Shown here: positions 8,469 through 15,089 of the stretch, in pieces
Layout: every line of letters starts with the position of its first letter
How positions within the stretch are numbered: the first letter of the stretch is position 1
Assembly: GCF_024102715.1 (NCBI RefSeq)
Contig: NZ_JAGFJM010000044.1
Location: 1-35,329, forward strand
Source: Nitrosomonas communis
GTDB taxonomy: Bacteria > Pseudomonadota > Gammaproteobacteria > Burkholderiales > Nitrosomonadaceae
Length of the DNA: 35,329 nucleotides
Direction of reading: 5' to 3'
The notes under the pieces: generated by a model
Told to the model about the DNA's origin: nothing
Seen by the model: only the letters and a program-made list of their open reading frames with translations
Databases searched by the model: none
Position numbers and translations under genes: made by a program

Positions 8469-8488
8469 TGCATGTAAATTTACATGCA
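8469..8488. promoter_or_regulatory. Perfect 20-bp palindrome, candidate operator
   Basis: TGCATGTAAATTTACATGCA is its own reverse complement over all 20 bases. It lies midway between the divergent starts of the desaturase gene and the winged-helix gene, 63 bases from the former ATG and 47 bases from the latter, the usual place for an operator controlling both. The size suits a dimeric winged-helix repressor, probably the product of the adjacent gene. Confidence 0.7.
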
Positions 8489-8534
8489 ATCAAGCGATAG
8501 AATAATACCGAACTAACAGGAGTGGATTCCGAAA

Positions 8535-8957
8535 ATGCAAACAAAAATCAAAATCCCAGCCAAACCCAAGAAATACCCAAACACCAGGCGTCGTCAGTTC
8601 ATTCAGCTAATTAACTGTACGGATCACTATTGGATGGAAATTCTGGGAGATGAACTCTTCCACGACTTGAACTACTATGATCTCTTCACACAAATGTGGC
8701 TGAGGCACAATGATACTTTTTACAAATCCGAGCTGCATCGGCTCATGCCACACATTAGTCAGCGCACCGCTGTCAAATATATTCAGATTGCCATCGATCA
8801 CGGCTTCCTCGTCGAGCATCCAGACCCGGAAGATCTGCGTTCAAAGCGGATCACGATGTCTGCCGATCTCAAGCGAAAAATCGAGCTTTTCCTGGATTAC
8901 TCCATTTCAGTGTTCGAGACATTTTCTTTGCCGGATTCTCAGCCCCCTCATTCATAA
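8535..8957 (+). CDS. Small winged-helix (MarR-like) regulator
   Basis: A 140-residue basic protein with a predicted winged-helix fold: helices at about 20-60, a helix-turn-helix around SELHRLMPHISQRTAVKYIQIAIDHGFL (about 63-92), a wing-like DPEDLRSKRITMS and a final helix. The pattern, with SKRI at the wing, is typical of MarR-type regulators. It is divergent from the desaturase gene and close to a perfect palindrome, so it most likely controls desaturase expression and its own, perhaps in response to membrane or fatty acid state. AGGAG lies at 8518-8522, 12 bases before the ATG. No ligand-binding domain is visible. Confidence 0.75.
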   Translation: MQTKIKIPAKPKKYPNTRRRQFIQLINCTDHYWMEILGDELFHDLNYYDLFTQMWLRHNDTFYKSELHRLMPHISQRTAVKYIQIAIDHGFLVEHPDPEDLRSKRITMSADLKRKIELFLDYSISVFETFSLPDSQPPHS

Positions 8958-9031
8958 CATTCTTGATTCTGGACCTGTCCCCTACTTTGTATGTGGACGG
9001 GTGAAGATGACTCTCAAATTTCAGGATATCG

Positions 9032-10003
9032 TCATGTAAACAGTTGCTCGCGGTTGTGTGGCCGGCTGTAGTCGATCTCCGGCCCTTTGGGAATGATGCG
9101 GGTCGGGTTGATGCTCGGGTGACTGTAGTAGTAATGGGTTTTGATATGCCCGAAATTGACGGTCTCGGCGACACCTGGATGCTGATAGAGGTCGCGCAGG
9201 TAGTTGGATAGGTGCGGATAGTCCTCGATGCGCCGTTTGTTGGCCTTGAAGTGGCTGTAATAGACTGCGTCGAAACGCAGCAGAGTGGTAAACAGACGCC
9301 AGTCGGCTTCGGTCAGTTGATCGCCGATCAGGAAACGGTGTTTGCCCAGAATGGCTTCAGTCTCGTCCAATGTCTTGAAAAGATTGTCGTAACCGTTTTC
9401 ATAAGCCTGCTGGGTGGTAGCGAAGCCGGCCTTGTAGACACCATTGTTGATGCCGTGATAGACCACTTCATTGACAGCATCGATCCTGCCGCGCAGAGCC
9501 TCGGGATAGAAATCCCGATCGTTGCGTGTGATGTCGTTGAATGCGCTGTTGAACATGCGAATGATGTCGGCCGATTCGTTGCTGACGATGGTGTCGCGCT
9601 GCTTGTCCCATAACACCGGCACCGTGACCCGGCCCGTATAATCAGGTTTGACGCGTGTATACAGCTGGTGCAGAAAACGCAACGCCGGGAAGGGATTATC
9701 CTGGGAAACCTCGCTGAAGACCCAGCCATGCGCCAGCATTTTGGGGTCAACCACGGTTATGCCGATATGTGCCTGCAAGCTTTTCAGATTCCGGAAAATC
9801 AGGGTGCGATGTGCCCATGGGCAGGCCAGCGATACAAACAGGTGGTAGCGGCCGGATTCTGCCGTGAAGCCGTCCTCACCGGTCGGCCCGGCGCGCCCAT
9901 CCTTAGTGATCCAGTGGCGGTATTGGGCATCTTCGCGGATGAACTCGCCATCCCGGGTTTTGTACCACTGATCATGCCACTGTCCATCGATCAAGATTCC
10001 CAT
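9032..10003 (-). CDS. yqjG: Glutathionyl-hydroquinone reductase (Xi-class GST)
   Basis: A 323-residue protein of the normal length for the YqjG/ECM4 (Xi-class glutathione transferase) family, which reduces glutathionyl-hydroquinones to free hydroquinones with glutathione. The catalytic cysteine is C61 in the motif ACPWAHRT; further family marks are WVFSE, VPVLWDKQRDTIVSNESADIIRM (the NESA glutathione-binding motif) and LTEADWRLFTTLLRFDAVYY. A clear GGAGG precedes the ATG. It probably protects against quinones formed from aromatic compounds. Upstream on the same strand lie decayed DoxX-type and PIN genes; DoxX-type genes often accompany yqjG, so an older two-gene operon has been lost here. Confidence 0.93.
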   Translation of the reverse strand: MGILIDGQWHDQWYKTRDGEFIREDAQYRHWITKDGRAGPTGEDGFTAESGRYHLFVSLACPWAHRTLIFRNLKSLQAHIGITVVDPKMLAHGWVFSEVSQDNPFPALRFLHQLYTRVKPDYTGRVTVPVLWDKQRDTIVSNESADIIRMFNSAFNDITRNDRDFYPEALRGRIDAVNEVVYHGINNGVYKAGFATTQQAYENGYDNLFKTLDETEAILGKHRFLIGDQLTEADWRLFTTLLRFDAVYYSHFKANKRRIEDYPHLSNYLRDLYQHPGVAETVNFGHIKTHYYYSHPSINPTRIIPKGPEIDYSRPHNREQLFT

Positions 10004-10025
10004 GTATTGTGTCCTCCGTAGTTGA

Positions 10026-10205
10026 TTAAAGGGCGTTCTGGCGTTTGCGGTCGAGTGAATGTTTGCCTGCGCCTTGCAACAGTAGTACCAGGCTGGCGGC
10101 CAGCAATGTCAGCGCATACCATGCCACCAATTAACGGGCGAGAGGTTGATCGGGCAAAACGGGTAGTGCACACAACCTCAGGGTATCAGGAAAGTACGTG
10201 TCATG
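10026..10205 (-). pseudogene. DoxX-like membrane protein remnant
   Basis: Just upstream of yqjG, minus-strand frames give LPVLPDQPLAR, stop, LVAWYALTLLAASLVLLLQG and AGKHSLDRKRQNAL before a TAA at 10026-10028. The last transmembrane helix followed by GAGKxSLDR is the usual ending of DoxX-family proteins, which are frequent neighbours of yqjG. The body of the gene is missing, an in-frame stop interrupts what is left, and a possible start (MTRTFLIP, near 10203) is in another frame. The family assignment rests on this short C-terminal match. Confidence 0.5.
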
Positions 10206-10212
10206 GTCAAAC

Positions 10213-10385
10213 CTACATTTGAGCCGTCAATCCAGTGGTATGATGAGGAAATGCCTGTAGCAGTTTTGCGTCCATCGTATATAAGGTTTGCCTAGCTTCA
10301 TAGCAAGGGTTACAAACTCGCAGTCATAGGCTGAGCAGTTACTGTCACGCACGAGTGCCAGGACGCTATGATAATCAACTTCAAA
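10213..10385 (-). pseudogene. PIN-domain (VapC-like) toxin remnant
   Basis: Minus-strand translation gives VLALVRDSNCSAYDCEFVTL followed by AMKLGKP, then, after a frameshift near 10283, TMDAKLLQAFPHH and a stop at 10213-10215. CSAYDCEFV.LA..LG.P..T.D.KLL is the conserved C-terminal half of VapC-type PIN ribonucleases, including the Asp in YDCEF and the later D. The N-terminal half and any antitoxin are absent. It is a dead toxin gene lying between the DoxX remnant and the cytochrome gene. Confidence 0.7.
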
Positions 10386-10432
10386 CTAGCAGTGCTGCTG
10401 TAACTGTTTAGTTGATTAGTCAGTCAGCCACA

Positions 10433-12001
10433 TCAACGCGTCTTTAAAAACTCTGTCAACGCATGTTTTTCTTCATCAGAAAGCTCAGTCCCGAAGTAGT
10501 GACCCTGATTTTCAATGAAATCCGGGCAGAGATTAGCGCCGCTATTGGGGTCAATACTGGCAAACCCGGCAATAGGAGTCCCGACTGGAAGTGTCATGAC
10601 ACCGGATGAAGTCGGCAATTGCACAACGGCGTTGGTACGCTGGATTGAGCCCGGCTCATCACGAACGTCGGGATTCAGCAGCAGATGCATTGCATCTTCA
10701 TAGACTGCGATTCGACCGGCAATCGACGGATCGCTGTTGTTGTGTCCCAGTCTGTTATTGTGAAAAAATGGAGCGGTTGCCCAGATACCAACCAATGGCA
10801 TGTTACGATAGAAACCAGGCCCGCCAGTAGGCCGTTCCTTGTATTGATCTGATGAAAAGGCAGCCCATATGTGCCCAGCCATCCAGTTCGTAGTGCGGGC
10901 GCGACAACTGTTCGTGCCGATTTCCGAGAAAGGGTGAATCAAATCGTTAGAGAGAACATTGCGTTTTACTGAGCGATCCCCGTCTGAGTGACACGATTCA
11001 CATGCGCGGGAAAATACCTTCCTCCCCTTTCCAACGACTTTCCAGTCGATCAAGCTTGAACCTCCAGGAGCCTTCACCAGCCGCGGAGAACGAGGCGTAT
11101 CGAGAAAAGCGCAGAGCTTTCCTACTGACTCCTCTGCCTGCAAAAGATCGGGACATACACTCCTACACTGGCCGAGATCAATGGGTGTCTGACTCCCGCC
11201 CGGTCCGTTGGCCAGATGCCCGATCATGCATTCCGCGGCGCACATGCCAATATTAAAATAGACACGAAGCGCCGCCTGTTCGCAGCCAATATCGTCCTCT
11301 CCTCCCTGTCCATTGCGATGGACACGAGCAGGTTCGCCATTAATAGTCACATCGAAGTACGGTCGGTCCGGAACTGCCCAAATTGGAGTAATCATCCCCG
11401 GATTGTTGATGTAATCGTTCTCCAGTAAGGTGGTATCTACAGTGCCAGGCGCCCAACTGGAGAAGATTTGGTAGCGGGGATCGTGAGATGAAAGGTGGCC
11501 ATTGAAAATCTTGCCGATTTGTACATATTGATTTCCCACTGTTGGATGAATGTTTTCTGCTTTCGGATGATTCGGGTTTGAAGGGGGATTAACGGGATCA
11601 AAGCCAGCGTGACAAGCAGCACAGGTAACCCCAATAAGCGGCGCTCCTCCCGAAGGATTGGGAAATTTACGGACCCCAATAACACCTGTGGACTCGGGAT
11701 CGTCACATCGGTCATAGTAGTTAGTCGATGCGTCACCCGGCATGCACTCCGGATCATTGATGACCCCATACTCATCGAAACGGGTGTCACGCGGCCATGT
11801 CAGCATTTGATCAAAAGCGAGCCGAAGATTGAAAGGAGGATTAGGCAAAATAAGGCTGAAAAACCGTTCGCCGCCAAAGGTGCTCTTGAACCAGATATCG
11901 CGCCCCTCCGCCACGTCCTTGTTATTTCCTGCAAAACAAGTACCCGCTGAAACAAATAGAACTGCGAAATATATCGCAACAGCAGACAGTATCTTTTTCA
12001 T
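10433..12001 (-). CDS. Periplasmic di-haem cytochrome c, RoxA / cytochrome c peroxidase-like
   Basis: A 522-residue exported protein: signal peptide with cleavage likely after about residue 24 (SAGTCFA), haem-binding motifs CAACH at 127-131 and CESCH at 334-338, and the sequence MPLVGIWATAPFFHNNRLGH, which matches the distal segment of the di-haem peroxidase / RoxA-like family (usually GIWATAPYLHNGS). It probably binds two haems c and acts as a periplasmic redox enzyme, peroxidase or oxygenase; the substrate is unknown. A Cys-rich insertion at about 240-297 (C240, C254, C258, C279, C283, C297) lies between the haem sites and is unusual; disulphides or a metal site are possible. AAGGAGG (complement of 12008-12014) precedes the ATG. 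It is monocistronic. Confidence 0.88.
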   Translation of the reverse strand: MKKILSAVAIYFAVLFVSAGTCFAGNNKDVAEGRDIWFKSTFGGERFFSLILPNPPFNLRLAFDQMLTWPRDTRFDEYGVINDPECMPGDASTNYYDRCDDPESTGVIGVRKFPNPSGGAPLIGVTCAACHAGFDPVNPPSNPNHPKAENIHPTVGNQYVQIGKIFNGHLSSHDPRYQIFSSWAPGTVDTTLLENDYINNPGMITPIWAVPDRPYFDVTINGEPARVHRNGQGGEDDIGCEQAALRVYFNIGMCAAECMIGHLANGPGGSQTPIDLGQCRSVCPDLLQAEESVGKLCAFLDTPRSPRLVKAPGGSSLIDWKVVGKGRKVFSRACESCHSDGDRSVKRNVLSNDLIHPFSEIGTNSCRARTTNWMAGHIWAAFSSDQYKERPTGGPGFYRNMPLVGIWATAPFFHNNRLGHNNSDPSIAGRIAVYEDAMHLLLNPDVRDEPGSIQRTNAVVQLPTSSGVMTLPVGTPIAGFASIDPNSGANLCPDFIENQGHYFGTELSDEEKHALTEFLKTR

Positions 12002-12236
12002 GGCTGTCCTCCTTGAAAATAAGGCTCGCGTTGGAAGGTATACAGGAAAAATAAGCGGTTCCTTTCTATACTCAAGGGACTTTAGCGAAATTCAGATTTA
12101 TTGTCAAAACTCATTGGCTGTTGATTAAAAACTTATTGACTATAGACTGGCAAGCGCAGCGATCTCAAGACCGGCAGGACAAGCAACCGGAATAGCTCTT
12201 TTCTTAATTTGCTTTGTTATTTATTTCAGCCATACC
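12002..12236. other. Divergent intergenic region (cytochrome / toxin-antitoxin)
   Basis: This gap holds the promoter of the cytochrome gene and, at its right edge, that of the antitoxin gene. It is AT-rich; no gene or hairpin is recognised. Confidence 0.35.
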
Positions 12237-12254
12237 TGTACAACTTATTGTACA
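12237..12254. promoter_or_regulatory. Paired TGTACA operator of yefM-yoeB
   Basis: Two TGTACA cores at 12237-12242 and 12249-12254 have centres 12 bases apart, just upstream of the antitoxin start. In E. coli the YefM-YoeB complex binds adjacent palindromes with TGTACA cores, as I recall at the same spacing, so this is very probably the autoregulatory operator of the pair. The second core extends to TTGTACAA. Confidence 0.75.
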
Positions 12255-12273
12255 AGTTAAACAAATATCAGTG

Positions 12274-12504
12274 ATGAAAGTTGTAACCTATTCCTATGCG
12301 CGTAACGCACTAAAATCCATATTAGACGATGTTGTTCGTGATGCAGAAGGCGATGCAGTGGTCATGTCACTGGATAGCTACAATAGCATTATGGAAACCT
12401 TGCATCTGACCAGTCATCCTGCCAATGCAGCCGCGTTGGCACGGGCAATTGCACAAGACAAAGCCGGGCAGGCACAAGAACATTCACTCCACCCCATTGA
12501 TTGA
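12274..12504 (+). CDS. yefM: YefM-type antitoxin with an internal deletion
   Basis: A 76-residue Phd/YefM-family antitoxin, which binds YoeB and represses its own promoter. The start chosen is ATG at 12274, giving MKVVTYSYARNALKSILDDV, the normal family N-terminus; an upstream in-frame codon at 12214 would add 20 residues not found in the family and would overlap the operator. The C-terminal half is normal (VVMSLDSYNSIMETLHLTSHPANAAALARAI). Between VVRDA and EGDAVVMSL the family normally has about 11-13 more residues (the D...ITRR strand); here they are missing in frame, joining RDA to EGDA. The gene overlaps yoeB by four bases. DNA binding and fold may be weakened while the toxin-binding tail is kept. 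Confidence 0.88.
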   Translation: MKVVTYSYARNALKSILDDVVRDAEGDAVVMSLDSYNSIMETLHLTSHPANAAALARAIAQDKAGQAQEHSLHPID

Positions 12505-12770
12505 CAGTGCTCGCCACTCGATTTGTTCCCGATGCATGGGAAGCTTATTTGTATTGGCAAAAGCAGGACAAAAAGACGCTCAAGCGGATAAATCTGCTGA
12601 TCAATGCGGCCGTAAGTGACCCATTTACCGGAATCGGCAAACCCGAGCCGCTACGGGGCGAATTGTCAGGCTACTGGTCCAGACGTATTGATGAGACAAA
12701 TCGATTGGTATATCGAGCAACTGATACCGAACTGGTCATTATTGCTTGTCATTTTCACTATGACGATTAA
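12501..12770 (+). CDS. yoeB: YoeB toxin, ribosome-dependent mRNA endoribonuclease
   Basis: An 89-residue RelE-superfamily toxin that cleaves mRNA at the ribosomal A site. It aligns along its full length with E. coli YoeB: YLYWQ..DKK...RIN.LI, PFxGIGKPEPL, LSGYWSRRI, NRLVY and the ending HFHY. The catalytic residues E46, R59, R65, H83 and Y84 of E. coli correspond to E49, R62, R68, H86 and Y87, all present. The start is TTG at 12501, overlapping the antitoxin stop by four bases (translational coupling), with GTG at 12507 as an alternative. The toxin therefore looks intact beside an antitoxin with an internal deletion. Confidence 0.93.
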   Translation: MTVLATRFVPDAWEAYLYWQKQDKKTLKRINLLINAAVSDPFTGIGKPEPLRGELSGYWSRRIDETNRLVYRATDTELVIIACHFHYDD

Positions 12771-12834
12771 GGGTAATAGCGGACGGACGGCAATAGAAAA
12801 ATCGTGCCCCCTGCTTACTATTTAATTCTTTTGA

Positions 12835-12954
12835 AGATCTCATGTCACTACTGACTCCCCCAAAAAAATAGAGAGCAATAACTTCTTCGTCGCTAAAACT
12901 TAAATCCGCGTAATTGCTTATAGACCAAATTAACAACGGGCAAATTAATCTCAA
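12835..12954 (-). pseudogene. N-terminal fragment of a transposase (IS4/IS982-like)
   Basis: On the minus strand ATG at 12954 opens MRLICPLLIWSISNYADLSF, then SDEEVIALYFFG, the typical N-terminus of a group of DDE transposases (W.I.NYA.LSFSDEEVI..YLFG). After this the reading departs from the family (GGVSSDMRSSKEL...), so only about 35 codons survive. I cannot assign the exact IS family. It lies immediately downstream of yoeB. Confidence 0.45.
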
Positions 12955-12968
12955 GTAAGCATATACTC

Positions 12969-14150
12969 ATGAGCGAATACCAGTATTACGAATTTATGGC
13001 TGTCGACCAGCCGCTTACCTCCCAGCAACAAGCCGAGCTGCGCAGTCGTTCATCGCGTGCCACAATTACCGCCACAAGCTTCATTAACGCGTATCACTGG
13101 GGCGATCTAAAAGGCGACCCGCTGAATTGGATGCAGCGTTATTTCGATGCGCATGTCTATTCGGCTAACTGGGGGTCGTGCTGTTTGATGCTACGTTTAC
13201 CAATTTCTTCATTGGATGCGGAAACTCTGAAGCAATTTACTGCACTCTCCCAAACAGATGCGCAATCATTTTATGTTGAGGCTTTTGTCGTTACCTAAAC
13301 ATCTGACCATTGGATACTCCAATGGAATTTTAACGACGATTCCGGGCGCTACGAACGCTTCTGGAGTCAAGAGGATGGTCCAGGATGGATGGCTAGCTTA
13401 CTTCCGATACGCGATGATACACGTCCACTTTACTTGAGTTGGCTGGCTCGGGTATGTAATGGGGAGATAGGTCAGAATGATCTCGAACCTCCGACTCCTC
13501 CAGGCCTTCAATCGCTCACACCTGCACAGACTGCATTGACTGTCTTCTTGTTGATCGACCCAGATTGGCTGGCCGCTGCTGCCACAGCCAGTCAAGCTTT
13601 ACCTGCCCGCAATAATATTGATCCCGATATCGATAACTGGATTGCAACCCAGTCGTTAGATGATATGCGTGCAACTATGCGTTTGCTTTTGGAAAAACGA
13701 GGACAGGAAGCTGAACGTAAGTTACAACAGCGTTTTCTGAGCTGGCAGCGAGAACACTTGCCAAACTCTCAGAATCCAACGCGTCGCACCATAGCTGAAA
13801 TCGATGTTGCGCACGATATAGCCAGAATCAAGCGTCTTGAACACGAGCGACAACTGCAAGCAGCTGAGGATGCAAAACGTCAAGCAGAACGCAAACAATA
13901 TTTGGAACGTTTGGCTGCTAATTCAGAAACGGCTTGGGCGACGATCGATAAAACGTTACAACGTGGCTCCGGCCTTGCCTATGATCAGGCCCTGAAGGCG
14001 TTGAAAGACCTTTCCGAAGCATTGAATCAGGCAGGACGCGAAGATGATTTTCGCCACAGCTTAGTGAAACTGCAAAGCGTACACAGCAAACGTGGCGCAT
14101 GGGTAAAAAGGCTAGTGAATGCGGGCATTGTCCATCTTGACAAGATATAG
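12969..14150 (+). pseudogene. Conserved hypothetical protein gene split by one in-frame stop
   Basis: The two open frames 12969-13298 and 13389-14150 are in the same frame, and the 90 bases between them also code in that frame (TSDHWILQWNFNDDSGRYERF, WSQEDGPGWM). A single TAA at 13296-13298 is the only interruption of a roughly 393-codon gene. The N-terminal part (MSEYQYYEFMAVDQPLT, ATSFINAYHWGDLKGDP, YSANWGSCCLMLRLP) and LYLSWLARVCNGEI match a conserved family of unknown function that I have seen as an uncharacterised protein. The last third (about 240-345) is a charged coiled coil (RIKRLEHERQLQAAEDAKRQ). One base change, for example CAA to TAA, would explain the stop. A restart at ATG 13389 could still make a 253-residue C-terminal protein. 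Confidence 0.75.
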
Positions 14151-14283
14151 AGGCATAGTCATTTAACTACAATCAACATAATAAAGGACCTACCAAAAGA
14201 CATTGATAAGCAAGTATTTTGATGTGAGCTGAGCGATCGTGAGCCAGATAGTCAAATGGGCTGAAAGGAAAAAGCAAGAAAAA

Positions 14284-14305
14284 GTCAAATGTAAGGCCTG
14301 ACCCT
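14284..14305 (+). repeat. Outer inverted repeat, left copy (22 bp)
   Basis: GTCAAATGTAAGGCCTGA followed by CCCT. The same sequence with one mismatch occurs in inverse orientation at 17075-17096. The TGTAAGGCCTGACCC core is a pattern I recall as a dispersed repeat in proteobacterial genomes. Confidence 0.7.
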
Positions 14306-14446
14306 AAAACCCGTATAACTGATGTCATAACCGGCAGACCACCAGCTTCTGATATTTCATGAATAAATGACAGGACTTTTGATCGATTCCTGTCTCATAT
14401 TGTAACGGGACGGAATCGATCTTACGGAAAGTTACTTCAGTGGTAC

Positions 14447-14465
14447 ATTCCAAGAATCTTGGAAT
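14447..14465. repeat. Perfect 9-1-9 dyad
   Basis: ATTCCAAGA-A-TCTTGGAAT has nine-base perfect arms around one central base. There is no T-run on either side, so an operator-type dyad is as likely as a hairpin. It lies 63 bases beyond the stop of the small exported protein gene. Confidence 0.45.
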
Positions 14466-14527
14466 AGTGGTTAACTAGATAAAAAACTTACTCTGGTTTT
14501 TTGTTACAGAAAGGGTAACAGCCATAA

Positions 14528-14725
14528 TTACCAGATGCCATCATCACCTTCTTTCAGGCATGATCCATTAGCATCCAGTCCGTGTGGACACGCTACTATT
14601 TCACCGGCAATGATTTTTTCATAATTTTCCCTTTCTCTTTCTGTAACCTGCACCCCAGGACGACCACTCGGGGCTATCAGCATAGCTGACAGAGCAATAG
14701 TAACTGCATAAATAATAGGCTTCAT
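14528..14725 (-). CDS. Small exported protein of unknown function
   Basis: A 65-residue protein with a signal peptide (MKPIIYAVTIALSAMLIAPSG) and a short mature part containing CPHGLDANGSC, whose two cysteines could form a disulphide. I do not recognise a family. The ATG at 14725 is preferred over ATG at 14749: the longer form would prepend eight non-signal residues, and in the mirror-image copy of this upstream region (around 16041-16068) the first ATG position is CTG while the second is kept. Its whole upstream region lies in the 166-bp inverted repeat shared with the LysR/outer-membrane protein side, so it is probably under the same LysR control. Confidence 0.6.
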   Translation of the reverse strand: MKPIIYAVTIALSAMLIAPSGRPGVQVTERERENYEKIIAGEIVACPHGLDANGSCLKEGDDGIW

Positions 14726-14733
14726 AAAATAAC

Positions 14734-14899
14734 TCCACAAAATTTTCATAGTGGAATTGTCTACTGCTTCTTATATAGAATAAAGACTGTTTTTTGGATA
14801 ACACTGCTCCATCAATGGAGCAATTAGTATGGAATTTCTGAATGACATGGCCCTGTTCGTGGAAGTTGTCAAGGCTAGGAGCTTTCGCAGTGCTTCCGT
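14734..14899 (+). repeat. Inner 166-bp inverted repeat, left arm
   Basis: This arm is the reverse complement of 15895-16060 with about ten mismatches and no gaps that I can see. It contains a promoter region, an operator-like palindrome and the first 24 codons of a lysR gene reading right. The lysR gene body lies between the two arms. Confidence 0.92.
14805..14822. promoter_or_regulatory. Operator-like palindrome, left copy
   Basis: TGCTCCAT-CA-ATGGAGCA has perfect eight-base arms and contains the T-N11-A spacing of LysR-type binding sites. It lies seven bases before the ATG of the truncated lysR fragment. Confidence 0.6.
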
Positions 14900-14930
14900 T
14901 GCCCGCCACTGTGCCATTTCACTGGGGTAG
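14829..14930 (+). pseudogene. Truncated 5' end of a second lysR gene
   Basis: From ATG at 14829 the frame reads MEFLNDMALFVEVVKARSFR and SA, matching the first 22 residues of the intact LysR at 15090-15965 except for S in place of G at residue 21, then diverges (SVARHCAISLG) and stops at TAG 14928-14930. It is the coding part of the left inverted-repeat arm. A further short stretch, 14912-14940, resembles in the opposite sense the LysR tail codons RRVLPQ. It cannot make a functional regulator in the present orientation. Confidence 0.85.
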
Positions 14931-15089
14931 TACTCGCCGGTCAGTTTGGAGTTGTATGAATTATTTTGAGCTTTTTATTTTGATAAAGGTAAAGGCGCTT
15001 CTTCACCAGAATTTCTTACAATCTGATGCGTATGGTGATGATCTTTGGCTGGCAGCTGAAGTGGCATAAGAGGAAATTTTAGCATCCTG
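14931..15089. other. Gap between lysR fragment and lysR 3' end
   Basis: About 160 bases with no recognised gene or terminator hairpin. It forms part of the segment that would be inverted by recombination between the two 166-bp arms. Confidence 0.3.

Larger units (their letters stand above)
14151..14527. other. Intergenic stretch with repeats
   Basis: No gene is recognised. It holds one copy of a 22-base repeat at 14284-14305 and a 19-base dyad at 14447-14465, both listed separately. Confidence 0.4.

Noticed and set aside
12214-12273. 20-residue N-terminal extension of YefM
   Set aside because: It overlaps the TGTACA operator and the family begins at MKVVTYSYAR.
14619-14909. 96-residue minus-strand frame across the left inverted-repeat arm
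   Set aside because: It overlaps the small exported gene in another frame and is antisense to the lysR start; no signal or motif.
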